Shown: piece by piece, positions 56,518 through 64,000 of the stretch
Position numbering within the stretch: the first letter of the stretch is position 1
Layout: every line of letters begins with the position of its first letter
Assembly (NCBI RefSeq): GCF_018866325.1
Contig: NZ_CP076457.1
Location: 1,426,001-1,490,000 of the forward strand
DNA length: 64,000 nucleotides
Reading direction: 5' to 3'
Source: Streptomyces sp. YPW6
Lineage (GTDB): Bacteria > Actinomycetota > Actinomycetes > Streptomycetales > Streptomycetaceae
Program-made: the position numbers and the translations under genes
The notes under the pieces: generated by a model
Database searches by the model: none
Seen by the model: the letters and a program-made list of their open reading frames with translations, nothing else
Told to the model about the DNA's origin: nothing

Positions 56518-58644
56518 TCAGGCGTCGATGCGCGAGCGGTCCAGGGTGGCGGCGGAGCTGGTGATGAACTCCTTGCGGGGCGCGACCTCGTTGCCCATCA
56601 GCAGGTCGAAGACCTGCTCGGAGGATTCCAGGTCACCGATGTTGATGCGCCGCAGCGTGCGGTGGCGCGGATCCATGGTCGTCTCGGCCAGCTGGTCGGC
56701 GTCCATCTCTCCGAGACCCTTGTAGCGCTGGATCGATTCCTTGATCCGGATGTTCTTGCGCTGGAACTCCAGAAGCGTCTGGCGCAGTTCGCTGTCGGAG
56801 TAGGTGTAGACGTACTTGTCCTGGCCCTTCTTGGGCTGGACCAGCTCGACCCGGTGCAGCGGCGGCACCGCGGCGAAGACCCGCCCCGCCTCGACCATCG
56901 GGCGCATGTAGCGCTGGAAGAGGGTCAGCAGCAGGGTGCGGATGTGGGAGCCGTCGACGTCGGCGTCGGTCATCATGATGACCTTGCCGTAGCGGGCGGC
57001 GTCGATGTCGAAGGTCCGCCCGGACCCGGCTCCTATGACCTGGATGATCGCGCCGCACTCGGCGTTCTTCAGCATGTCCGACACGGACGACTTCTGGACG
57101 TTGAGGATCTTGCCCCGGATCGGCAGCAGCGCCTGGAACTCACTGTTCCGGGCCAGCTTGGCGGTGCCGAGCGCCGAGTCCCCCTCGACGATGAACAGCT
57201 CGCTGCGGTCGACGTCGTCGCTGCGGCAGTCGGCGAGCTTGGCGGGCAGCGAGGAGGACTCCAGCGCGGTCTTGCGGCGCTGGGCGTCCTTGTGCTGCCG
57301 GGCCGCGATCCGGGTGCGGGCGGCGGCCACCGCCTTCTCCAGCACCGCCCTGGCCTGCGCCTTGGCGTCCCGCTTCGTCGACGTCAGGAACGCCTTGAGC
57401 TCCTTGGCCACGACGTTGGCGACGATCCGGTTGGCCGCCGAGGTGCCGAGGACCTCCTTGGTCTGCCCCTCGAACTGCGGCTCGGCGAGCCGCACGGTGA
57501 CGACGGCGGTGAGCCCTTCGAGGGCGTCGTCCTTGACGATGTCGTCCTCGGCGACCCGCAGCACCTTGGCGGAGCGCAGCGCCTCGTTCACCGTCTTGGT
57601 CAGGGAACGCTCGAACCCGGTGACGTGGGTGCCGCCCTTGGGGGTGGCGATGATGTTCACGAACGACTTGATGGTGGTGTCGTAGCCGGTTCCCCAGCGC
57701 AGGGCGATGTCGACGCCGAGCTCGCGGGTGACCTCCGTGGGGATCATGTGGCCCCGGTCGTCGAGGACCGGGACGGTCTCCTTGAAGGTGCCGCTGCCAC
57801 TGAACCGCTGGACGTCGCAGACGGCCTTGTCCTGCGCCAGGTACTCGCAGAACTCGCTGATACCGCCGTCGAAGCGGAACGTCTCCTCCGTCTTGCCCTC
57901 GCCGTCGATGCCCCGCTCGTCACGGACGATGATCGTCAGGCCGGGGACGAGGAAGGCGGTCTGGCGGGCCCGCTGGTGGAGCGTTTCCAGGTTGAGCTTG
58001 GCGTCCTTGAGGAAGATCTGCCGGTCCGCCCAGTACCGCACCCGGGTACCGGTACGGGTCTTGGGGATGCGCTTGCCCTTGCGGAGGCCGCCCGACGGAT
58101 CGAAGGGGCTGTCCGGTCCCTGCTCGGTGAAGATGCCGGGGACGCCGCGCCGGAAGCTGACCGAGTGAGTCGCGCTGTGCAGGTCGACCTCGACGTCCAG
58201 GCGGGCGGAGAGGGCGTTGACGACGGAGGCGCCGACGCCGTGGAGACCGCCCGAGGCCGCGTAGGCGCCGCCGCCGAACTTGCCTCCGGCGTGCAGCTTG
58301 GTCATCACGACCTCGACACCGGAGAGGCCCGTCTTGGGCTCGATGTCGACCGGGATGCCTCGGCCGTTGTCCCGGACCTCGACGGAGGCGTCGTCGTGGA
58401 GGATGACCTCGATCTGGTCGCAGTAGCCGCCCAGGGCCTCGTCGACGGAGTTGTCGATGATCTCCCAGAGGCAGTGCATCAGGCCACGGCTGTCGGTGGA
58501 CCCGATGTACATGCCGGGGCGCTTGCGGACGGCCTCGAGGCCTTCGAGGACGAGAAGGTGCCGCGCGGTGTAGTTGGAGCTGTCCCGGTCGCCTCCTGCT
58601 GCGGCCAGCATCGCGGTGGACGGCACGGACGTTTCGGCGGTCAC
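56518..58644 (-). CDS. parE: DNA topoisomerase IV subunit B
   Basis: 708 residues from the GTG at 58644 with GAGGAG nine bases upstream. GHKL ATPase (IIDNSVDEALGG, DNGRGIPVDIEP, GGLHGVGASVVNALS), transducer, and TOPRIM domain with EGDSALGTAKLARN and TDADVDGSHIRTLLL. The C-terminus IRIKESIQRYKGLGEMDADQ is typical of the GyrB/ParE tail. The neighbourhood (close to hrdB) and the absent gyrase partner identify it as ParE; gyrB normally lies near dnaA. Supplies ATP-driven strand passage for ParC, encoded at 44277-46733. Confidence 0.93.
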   Translation of the reverse strand: MTAETSVPSTAMLAAAGGDRDSSNYTARHLLVLEGLEAVRKRPGMYIGSTDSRGLMHCLWEIIDNSVDEALGGYCDQIEVILHDDASVEVRDNGRGIPVDIEPKTGLSGVEVVMTKLHAGGKFGGGAYAASGGLHGVGASVVNALSARLDVEVDLHSATHSVSFRRGVPGIFTEQGPDSPFDPSGGLRKGKRIPKTRTGTRVRYWADRQIFLKDAKLNLETLHQRARQTAFLVPGLTIIVRDERGIDGEGKTEETFRFDGGISEFCEYLAQDKAVCDVQRFSGSGTFKETVPVLDDRGHMIPTEVTRELGVDIALRWGTGYDTTIKSFVNIIATPKGGTHVTGFERSLTKTVNEALRSAKVLRVAEDDIVKDDALEGLTAVVTVRLAEPQFEGQTKEVLGTSAANRIVANVVAKELKAFLTSTKRDAKAQARAVLEKAVAAARTRIAARQHKDAQRRKTALESSSLPAKLADCRSDDVDRSELFIVEGDSALGTAKLARNSEFQALLPIRGKILNVQKSSVSDMLKNAECGAIIQVIGAGSGRTFDIDAARYGKVIMMTDADVDGSHIRTLLLTLFQRYMRPMVEAGRVFAAVPPLHRVELVQPKKGQDKYVYTYSDSELRQTLLEFQRKNIRIKESIQRYKGLGEMDADQLAETTMDPRHRTLRRINIGDLESSEQVFDLLMGNEVAPRKEFITSSAATLDRSRIDA

Positions 58645-59091
58645 GCGGTTCGCTCCTCGCTGAATTTCATCTGGGGCCCCCGTGGGTATCGGGCTGGGCG
58701 TCGGTTGCCGCTGAGAGCCTACAGAGGCCTGGTAGAGCGGTTGTAACGCCACCCTCGGGGAATCCTCATGCTAGTCGAGCCTCATCCAGGCTCGCATGGA
58801 TGTTCGATCATTCGTCGGGGTGACGTGCACATCACGTTCCCTTCGACGCATGAACCATTTAGGCTCCGGGCACGTCCTCATGAACAAACCGGCAAGCCGG
58901 CCGGCGGGACCCACCCCCTAGACAAGCAATGCGAAACCGTAGCGCTCCGCATACGGCACATTCGCCGCCAACCGGCAACAGACAGCCACACCGAGAAGAA
59001 GTTTCGAAGAAAAGCCACGAGCGGGAACGTTTTCGGCCTGGTTGGATGTTGACCCTGGTACGACAGCTCGTCGAGCTAGAGAAGAGGCGAC
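58645..59091. promoter_or_regulatory. Divergent region between parE and zinc-binding protein gene, 450 bases
   Basis: No gene. It contains CGAGCC/GGCTCG around 58775-58794, a CGTG/CACG repeat near 58823-58835, and AT-richer DNA at 58980-59040. TTGACC at 59049-59054 is a possible -35 for the downstream small gene. The parE leader has GAGGAG at its start. Confidence 0.3.
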
Positions 59092-59322
59092 GTGACTACT
59101 GTTCTGACCCCCGCGAGCCCGCTGACCGCAGCAGACCGCTGTGACCGTTGCGGCGCCCAGGCCTATCTGCGCGTCGTTCTGATCAGCGGCGGTGAACTGC
59201 TCTTCTGCGCCCACCACGGACGCAAGTTCGAGCCGGAACTCAAGAAGATCGCCGCGGAAATACAGGATGAGACGGATCGGCTCACCGCCGTGCAGACGGC
59301 TACCGCCGACGAGGACCACTGA
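59092..59322 (+). CDS. Small zinc-binding protein, DUF7455 type
   Basis: 76 residues from GTG, with GAAGAGG just before. CDRCGAQAYLRV and LLFCAHHGRKF form a Cys/His zinc knuckle; a helical C-terminus follows. The family is common next to the principal sigma gene in actinomycetes and its function is unknown. A 13-base terminator stem follows at 59368. Confidence 0.85.
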   Translation: MTTVLTPASPLTAADRCDRCGAQAYLRVVLISGGELLFCAHHGRKFEPELKKIAAEIQDETDRLTAVQTATADEDH

Positions 59323-59609
59323 CACCTCGCATCCACGACGAGCCAGGGGCCGGTCCAGGACCGGCCGACGGGCGGCTTCCCCACCGGGAAGCCGCCCGTT
59401 CTCGTTGTGAGGCCGGTACGGGGCCGTCGAGGCCGCGCGTGGCCCTCTCCGGGGCCCGCACGGCCTCCCGCGGGGCCCCGGCACCCGCCCGTGCGCCTCG
59501 CGTGCGGCACGGCCGCGCAGCGGGCGCGACGGTCCAAGACCCGCGAGACCGAGCGTGCCGGGTAAGGCCCGCGCCGGGTCCGCGCCCGCCCGGGGCGCCC
59601 CGGTGCCGC
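59323..59609. terminator. Spacer with terminator after the small zinc protein gene
   Basis: ACGGGCGGCTTCC (59368-59380) pairs with GGAAGCCGCCCGT (59387-59399), followed by TCTCGTTGT. The rest of the interval, about 200 bases to 59609, shows no gene. Confidence 0.78.
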
Positions 59610-60440
59610 TCAGAGGCGGCCCGCGGCCCACTCCACGGCGGCGGAGACCCGCGTGTAGACCCCGGGGCTGCCCGGACGCCCGCAGCCGCTGCCCCAGGAA
59701 ACCAGGCCGATGAGCCGTCCACGGGCCACCAGCGGCCCGCCGCTGTCGCCCTGGCACGCGTCCCGGCCCCCGACGGGCTCACCCGCACAGAGCATCGCCG
59801 AGGCCCTGTACGTACCCTCCCGGCCGCCCGGGTAGGCCCGCGCGCAGTCGGCGTCGGGGAGGACCTGGACCCGGGCGGAGCGCAGCACGGAGGAGTAGGT
59901 GCCGCTGCCCGTCGTGTCGCCCCAGCCGTAGACGTCCGCGGCGGTCCCGGCCCGGTAGGCGGCGTCCCCACTCCTGGCCATCGGAAGAGTGGTGCCCTCG
60001 GGCAGGGCGCCGGACAGGGTCAGCACCGCGAGGTCGCCCGCGTTGGAGACCGGGTCGTACGCCGGATTCACCCAGATGCGCCGGACCGGGATCTCCCGGC
60101 CGCCTGCATCGCTCAGCCGCTCCCGGCCGGCGATGACGAGGAGGTCCTTCACCCGTGTCGCCGGTCCGCCGAGCGCCTCGTCACTCAGACAGTGGGCAGC
60201 CGTCAGGATCTTCGTGGGGGCCACGGCCACACCGCCGCAGAACTGCCCGGAGCGCGCACCTCCGAACCGGTCCCGGCTCGACAGCGCCACGACCCAGGGA
60301 CTGTCCGCCACGGGGGCGGGCCGTCCGCCGACGATGACGCTCTCCGCGACCGCCTCGGAGGGGGCGGCGAGGGGCAGCACGGCCGCGGCGGCGGTCAGGG
60401 CGAGCGCCCCGGTCAGGGCACGGGCGAGGGGACGGGGCAT
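59610..60440 (-). CDS. Secreted trypsin-like serine protease (S1)
   Basis: 276 residues from the ATG at 60440, AGGAG six bases upstream. Signal peptide 1-33 ([20 protein letters not shown]), then [20 protein letters not shown], the activation-site-like N-terminus of S1 proteases. The catalytic triad: His in ILTAAHCLS, Asp in NAGDLAVL, Ser in CQGDSGGPL. Cysteine pairs match trypsin disulfides; the Asp in [12 protein letters not shown] predicts trypsin-like specificity for Arg or Lys. Acts outside the cell. Confidence 0.93.
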   Translation of the reverse strand: MPRPLARALTGALALTAAAAVLPLAAPSEAVAESVIVGGRPAPVADSPWVVALSSRDRFGGARSGQFCGGVAVAPTKILTAAHCLSDEALGGPATRVKDLLVIAGRERLSDAGGREIPVRRIWVNPAYDPVSNAGDLAVLTLSGALPEGTTLPMARSGDAAYRAGTAADVYGWGDTTGSGTYSSVLRSARVQVLPDADCARAYPGGREGTYRASAMLCAGEPVGGRDACQGDSGGPLVARGRLIGLVSWGSGCGRPGSPGVYTRVSAAVEWAAGRL

Positions 60441-60521
60441 GGAGGCTCCTGACACTGAGGCGACACATCGTTTCACCCAGCGTGATCCAGGCAGTCCGCG
60501 TCCGGCCCCGGAGACACGCCG

Positions 60522-60556
60522 GAGGGCCCGGATCCCCTGGGGGGTTCCGGGCCCTC
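60522..60556. terminator. Terminator after hrdB
   Basis: GAGGGCCCGGA (60522-60532) pairs with TCCGGGCCCTC (60546-60556), 48 bases past the hrdB stop (minus strand). Confidence 0.8.
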
Positions 60557-60604
60557 GGCCGGTGGATCTTCGGCGTGCCGCCTCGGCGAACCGCCTTCCG
60601 CGCT

Positions 60605-62152
60605 CTAGTCCAGGTAGTCGCGGAGCACCTGGGAACGCGACGGGTGCCGGAGCTTCGACATCGTCTTCGACTCGATCTGACGGATGCGCTCACGCGTCAC
60701 CCCGTAGACCTTGCCGATCTCGTCGAGCGTCTTCGGCTGACCGTCGGTGAGACCGAAGCGCATCGAGACCACGCCGGCCTCACGCTCGGAGAGCGTGTCC
60801 AGCACCGAGTGGAGCTGCTCCTGGAGGAGCGTAAAGCTGACCGCGTCCGCCGGGACGACCGCCTCGGAGTCCTCGATCAGGTCACCGAACTCGCTGTCGC
60901 CGTCCTCACCGAGGGGGGTGTGCAGCGAGATCGGCTCACGGCCGTACTTCTGGACCTCGATGACCTTCTCGGGGGTCATGTCGAGCTCCTTGGCCAGCTC
61001 CTCCGGGGTGGGCTCGCGGCCCAGGTCCTGGAGCATCTGGCGCTGCACACGCGCGAGCTTGTTGATGACCTCGACCATGTGCACCGGGATACGGATGGTG
61101 CGGGCCTGGTCCGCCATCGCGCGGGTGATCGCCTGACGGATCCACCAGGTGGCGTACGTGGAGAACTTGTAGCCCTTGGTGTAGTCGAACTTCTCGACCG
61201 CGCGGATCAGACCGAGGTTGCCCTCCTGGATCAGGTCCAGGAAGAGCATGCCGCGGCCGGTGTAGCGCTTGGCCAGGGAGACCACCAGACGGAGGTTGGC
61301 CTCCAGGAGGTGGTTCTTGGCCCGACGGCCGTCCTCGGCGATGATCTCCAGCTCGCGCTTGAGCTTCGGTGCGAGCTTGTCGGCGTTCGCCAGCTTGTCC
61401 TCGGCGAAGAGACCGGCCTCGATGCGCTTGGCGAGCTCGACCTCCTGCTCGGCGTTGAGGAGGGGGACCTTGCCGATCTGCTTCAGGTAGTCCTTGACCG
61501 GGTCGGCGGTGGCGCCGGCGACGGCGACCTGCTGGGCAGGCGCGTCGTCCTCGTCGTCGTCGGAGAGGACGAAGCCCTTGTTCTCGCCCTCGCCCTCCTC
61601 TTCCTCGCCCTTGCCGGCCTTGACCTCCTCGACCGGCTCGTCGCCGTCGAGGAGCTCGTCGTCCTGCTTGCCGGACTTCTTCGCGGCGGTCTTCTTGGCC
61701 GCCGTCTTCTTCACTGCGGTCTTCTTGGCAGCGGTCTTCTTGGCCGCCGCCTTCTTCGCCGGAGCGGCCACGACGGCGTCGTCGGCCACCGCGTCCGCGC
61801 TCTCGGCCGCCGGGGCGGCGGGGGCCGCGACGGTCCTGGTCACGGTGGTCTTCGCCGCGACGGTCTTGGTGGCGGTGCGCTTGACCGGGCTCTTCGCTGC
61901 GACGCTCTTGCGGGCGCGCTTCGGCGACTCCGCGGCACTGACCATCAGCGTCACACCCTCTTCCTCGAGGATCTGGTTGAGGCTGCGCAGAACGTTCTTC
62001 CACTGGGTTGGCGGAATCTGGTCAGCCTCGAAGGCCCGACGCACGTCATCGCCGGCGATCTGCCCATCAGCCTTTCCCCGCTCGATGAGCGCCATCACAG
62101 ATTCGGACTCGGCGATCTCCGGCGGGAGCGTACGGGATGTGCTGGCCGACAC
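60605..62152 (-). CDS. hrdB: Principal sigma factor HrdB
   Basis: 515 residues from the GTG at 62152, chosen because homologues begin [18 protein letters not shown] and GAGAGG is seven bases upstream. Residues 125-160 hold Ala/Lys repeats ([18 protein letters not shown]), then an acidic region. From about 205: sigma-70 regions 1.2-4 with [20 protein letters not shown], region 2.4 [19 protein letters not shown], region 3 [14 protein letters not shown], and region 4.2 [20 protein letters not shown]. Directs RNA polymerase to housekeeping promoters. The gene's own promoter resembles the ShbA type. Confidence 0.98.
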   Translation of the reverse strand: MSASTSRTLPPEIAESESVMALIERGKADGQIAGDDVRRAFEADQIPPTQWKNVLRSLNQILEEEGVTLMVSAAESPKRARKSVAAKSPVKRTATKTVAAKTTVTRTVAAPAAPAAESADAVADDAVVAAPAKKAAAKKTAAKKTAVKKTAAKKTAAKKSGKQDDELLDGDEPVEEVKAGKGEEEEGEGENKGFVLSDDDEDDAPAQQVAVAGATADPVKDYLKQIGKVPLLNAEQEVELAKRIEAGLFAEDKLANADKLAPKLKRELEIIAEDGRRAKNHLLEANLRLVVSLAKRYTGRGMLFLDLIQEGNLGLIRAVEKFDYTKGYKFSTYATWWIRQAITRAMADQARTIRIPVHMVEVINKLARVQRQMLQDLGREPTPEELAKELDMTPEKVIEVQKYGREPISLHTPLGEDGDSEFGDLIEDSEAVVPADAVSFTLLQEQLHSVLDTLSEREAGVVSMRFGLTDGQPKTLDEIGKVYGVTRERIRQIESKTMSKLRHPSRSQVLRDYLD

Positions 62153-62318
62153 GAACAACCTCTCGGAACGATGGAAACGGCTTCCGGCCCTGCCCTGGAG
62201 GGGGCTGGAACCGACGACCGCCGACTGGGGATGTCGTCGACGGCGCGGGCTTGGCCTCAGAACTGAAACAGCGCGCCCCAGGGCTGCTGTATTCCTTCCG
62301 CTGCGCTCACCTCTTAAG

Positions 62319-62346
62319 TCATCGCGCTGCTTCGAGGAGTGTTACG
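62319..62346 (-). promoter_or_regulatory. hrdB promoter of ShbA (ECF) type
   Basis: On the minus strand, CGTAAC (-35, 62341-62346) and CGATGA (-10, 62319-62324) are separated by 16 bases and lie about 167 bases before the hrdB start. This matches, from memory, the ShbA-dependent hrdB promoter of S. griseus. Confidence 0.72.
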
Positions 62347-62416
62347 GCCAATCCGCGTGGCCCGAGTCACACCTCATGTACGACGAACGGGGCCAAAGGC
62401 CGCATCCCCCTCCATT

Positions 62417-62447
62417 GTGCCGCCGGACCCGTGCGGCCCGGCGGCAC
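62417..62447. terminator. Terminator after whiH
   Basis: GTGCCGCCGG (62417-62426) with CCGGCGGCAC (62438-62447), 23 bases past the whiH stop. Confidence 0.78.
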
Positions 62448-62470
62448 CGGGCCCGGTGCTCGCCGCCCGG

Positions 62471-63358
62471 TCAGTGCTCGCGCGGTGCCGGAACCACTCG
62501 TTCGACGTCGGGATGGACGACGAGCAGTTGACGCATGGCGGCCTCGGCGGCTCCGGCGTCGCCCGACGCCAGGGCGTCGGCGATCCGCGCGTGGTGGGCG
62601 ATGGAGGTCTCGCCGGGACGGTCACAGCCGGTGACGGGACCACCGGAGACATGGAGGGCGGCCGAGACGATGCCGGAAAGGTGTTCGAGCATCCGGTTCC
62701 CCGCGGCCTGGATGAGCAGCGCGTGGAACTCTGCGTCGGCACGGGAGAAGGTGATCGTGTCCCCCTGCCCCATCGCGTGCCCCATGATCTCGACCATGTC
62801 GGCGAGTCGCTGCTGGATGTCGTCGCGACCGTGCCCGGCCGCGAGGCGGGCCGCGAGCGGCTCGATGGTCCAGCGGAGCTCGGCCAGCTCCCGGCGCTGA
62901 TCGTCCCGCTGCGGCCCGAAGGCGCGCCATTCGATGATGTCGGGATCCAGCAGGTTCCAGTCGCTGACCGGGCGGACCCGCGTCCCCACATTGGGACGCG
63001 CGCTGACCAGCCCCTTGGCCTCGAGGACGCGCAGGGATTCACGGACGACGGTGCGGGAGACCTCGAACCGCTGACCGATCTCCTCGGGTACGAGGGGACG
63101 GTCCGCACCGAGGTCGCCGGAAACGATCATCTGGCCCAGCTGCTGGACGAGTTGGCCGTGGAGACCGCGCCCCCGGCTGGCCGAGCCCCGTCGGCTCGCC
63201 CGTCCCAGCTCGGAATCGGCGCCGCCCCAGGAACGGGTCGCGGCACGCTCGCCGGCCTGCGCCTCCGGGTAGGGATAGCGGTCGAGTTCGCCCGAGCCGG
63301 CCAGGCCGGAATCGGCGGTGCGGGCGGCGGTCATCATGGTGTGCGCAAGGGTACTCAC
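62471..63358 (-). CDS. whiH: Sporulation regulator WhiH (GntR family)
   Basis: 295 residues from the GTG at 63358. The N-terminal leader STLAHTMMTAARTADSGLAG is as I recall it for WhiH. A GntR winged helix follows: LVPEEIGQRFEVSRTVVRES, LRVLEAKGLVSARPNVGTRV. The FCD ligand domain contains ADAEFHALLIQAAGNRMLEH and DALASGDAGAAEAAMRQLL. WhiH acts in late aerial growth to allow sporulation septation in Streptomyces. Position beside hrdB matches S. coelicolor (SCO5819). Its own promoter is of the WhiG kind in that species. Confidence 0.94.
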   Translation of the reverse strand: MSTLAHTMMTAARTADSGLAGSGELDRYPYPEAQAGERAATRSWGGADSELGRASRRGSASRGRGLHGQLVQQLGQMIVSGDLGADRPLVPEEIGQRFEVSRTVVRESLRVLEAKGLVSARPNVGTRVRPVSDWNLLDPDIIEWRAFGPQRDDQRRELAELRWTIEPLAARLAAGHGRDDIQQRLADMVEIMGHAMGQGDTITFSRADAEFHALLIQAAGNRMLEHLSGIVSAALHVSGGPVTGCDRPGETSIAHHARIADALASGDAGAAEAAMRQLLVVHPDVERVVPAPREH

Positions 63359-63421
63359 GCATCCTTTGTCGGCGCGGCTCGCCCACCCCTTGAGGTCTTT
63401 GGTGAAAAGCACACGAAAGGG

Positions 63422-63446
63422 TGATCGGCGCCCGCGCCGCAATTGA
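63422..63446 (-). promoter_or_regulatory. Candidate sigma-WhiG promoter of whiH
   Basis: Minus strand GCCGATCA (63422-63429), one mismatch from the WhiG -10 GCCGATAA, with TCAA (63443-63446) 13 bases further up. The spacer is two or three shorter than usual, so the -35 choice is uncertain. Confidence 0.5.
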
Positions 63447-63518
63447 CGCCATATGCGCACAAAACAGTCATTCTTCAGGGAGTTGCCGACCCCTCTCGTC
63501 GGCATGGAGCGGCGGCGA

Positions 63519-64000
63519 TCACCAACGCGCCTTTCCGCGAAGGCTGGTGAACAGATACGCGCAGATCAGGGCCGACAACGACAAGGCGAGCGCGGTACCG
63601 ACGGGCTGGGCGACCACCCGCGCGACGGCGAGGATCCAGTGGTCCACATCCTGCGGCAGCTGCCACCCGGCCAGTTCACGCAACCGCCCCGGGAGCCCGG
63701 CGACCGATCGTGCGGACGGCACCGCGAAGATCTTCTGCACCAGCGGAACGACCAGCACCGGCACGGCCAGCACCGCGGCGATCCCCGCACCGGCCACCCG
63801 GAAGACACCGGCCGCCAGCAGTCCCGCCCAGGCACAGCCGACCGTCAGACCGACCCAACTCGCACCCAGCGCGAAGGCGTTCGGAGGGATGTCGATCAAG
63901 TCCGGTCCGTACACGAGCCGGAGGCTCTGCGCTCCGCCCAGCACGGCGAGGGCCGCCAGCAGCAGAGCGAAGCCCCCGGTCACGATGAGCTTCGCCAACA
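63519..64000 (-). CDS. Integral membrane protein, 3' part (probably ABC-type permease)
   Basis: Frame open to the window's right edge; the last about 160 residues are visible and the gene begins beyond it. Five or six membrane helices: KLIVTGGFALLLAALAVLG, ALGASWVGLTVGCAWAGLLA, AGIAAVLAVPVLVVPLVQ and VGTALALSLSALICAYLF near the end. This resembles the C-terminal half of ABC-2-type permeases, and such a gene neighbours whiH in S. coelicolor as I remember it. The identity is tentative. Confidence 0.55.
   Translation of the reverse strand, partial: LAKLIVTGGFALLLAALAVLGGAQSLRLVYGPDLIDIPPNAFALGASWVGLTVGCAWAGLLAAGVFRVAGAGIAAVLAVPVLVVPLVQKIFAVPSARSVAGLPGRLRELAGWQLPQDVDHWILAVARVVAQPVGTALALSLSALICAYLFTSLRGKARW

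Overview
The window is about 64 kb of a very GC-rich actinomycete chromosome, almost certainly Streptomyces. The diagnostic genes are whiH beside hrdB, sepH, cutR/cutS, a coproporphyrin ferrochelatase with the actinobacterial cysteine cluster, paired parC/parE, and a DasR-type box before ptsH. From right to left the order follows the S. coelicolor block from whiH/hrdB (about SCO5819-5820) to a TRAM-domain RNA methyltransferase (about SCO5901). The 5-24 kb part also follows the Mycobacterium tuberculosis Rv2689c-Rv2701c order. The prodigiosin (red) cluster that lies between dut and the TRAM methyltransferase gene in S. coelicolor is absent. These locus correspondences are from memory, not from a search.

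Layout. 1-3.1 kb: accessory toxin-immunity island with the C-terminal part of a polymorphic toxin ending in an RNase A-like domain, its presumed immunity gene, a displaced RNase A-like half-domain and a CdiI-type immunity gene. 3.4-5.15 kb: an IS110-family element inserted exactly at the 3' end of the TRAM methyltransferase gene, with a long non-coding left end that may encode a bridge RNA. 5.1-15 kb: TRAM methyltransferase, a KimA-like APC permease, two RCK (TrkA) proteins, DUF3159, an OB-fold protein and KdpE/KdpD without kdpFABC, probably a potassium homeostasis region. 15-24.8 kb: a lone ABC ATPase, DUF3710, dut, thioesterase, DUF3093, an EcsC-like protein, DUF4193, CutS/CutR, a small conserved protein, an inositol monophosphatase-like enzyme and ferrochelatase. 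25-31 kb: MFS transporter, FAD-linked aldonolactone oxidase, a Thr-Gln-Leu-Leu repeat membrane protein, the cell-division protein SepH and a mercaptopyruvate-type sulfurtransferase. 31-41 kb: VOC protein, cold-shock-domain protein, thymidine kinase, a phosphodiesterase-like enzyme, DUF5998, a GNAT/acyl-CoA ligase fusion (Pat-like), HPr, a GntR regulator and an M23 peptidase behind a ydaO-type c-di-AMP riboswitch. 41-47 kb: a pair of M16 peptidases, parC and a CobW-type GTPase. 48-56 kb: a two-carbon/tricarboxylate module: citrate synthase, a divergent helix-turn-helix/citrate-synthase fusion, a LacI regulator, a CitA/CitB-type two-component system and an acetate-type symporter with its DUF485 partner. 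56-64 kb: parE, a small zinc-binding protein, a secreted trypsin-like protease, hrdB, whiH and the end of an integral membrane protein.

How it fits together. Most of the window is conserved core with stop/start overlaps inside operons and strong symmetrical terminators between convergent genes. Three points deserve attention: the IS110 element whose non-coding end carries segments matching its own insertion junctions; the DNA-binding-domain/citrate-synthase fusion whose intergenic region has an AT-rich palindrome across both divergent promoters; and the clustering of potassium and cell-wall genes of types elsewhere controlled by c-di-AMP, including a clear c-di-AMP riboswitch. No tRNA, rRNA or CRISPR array was seen.
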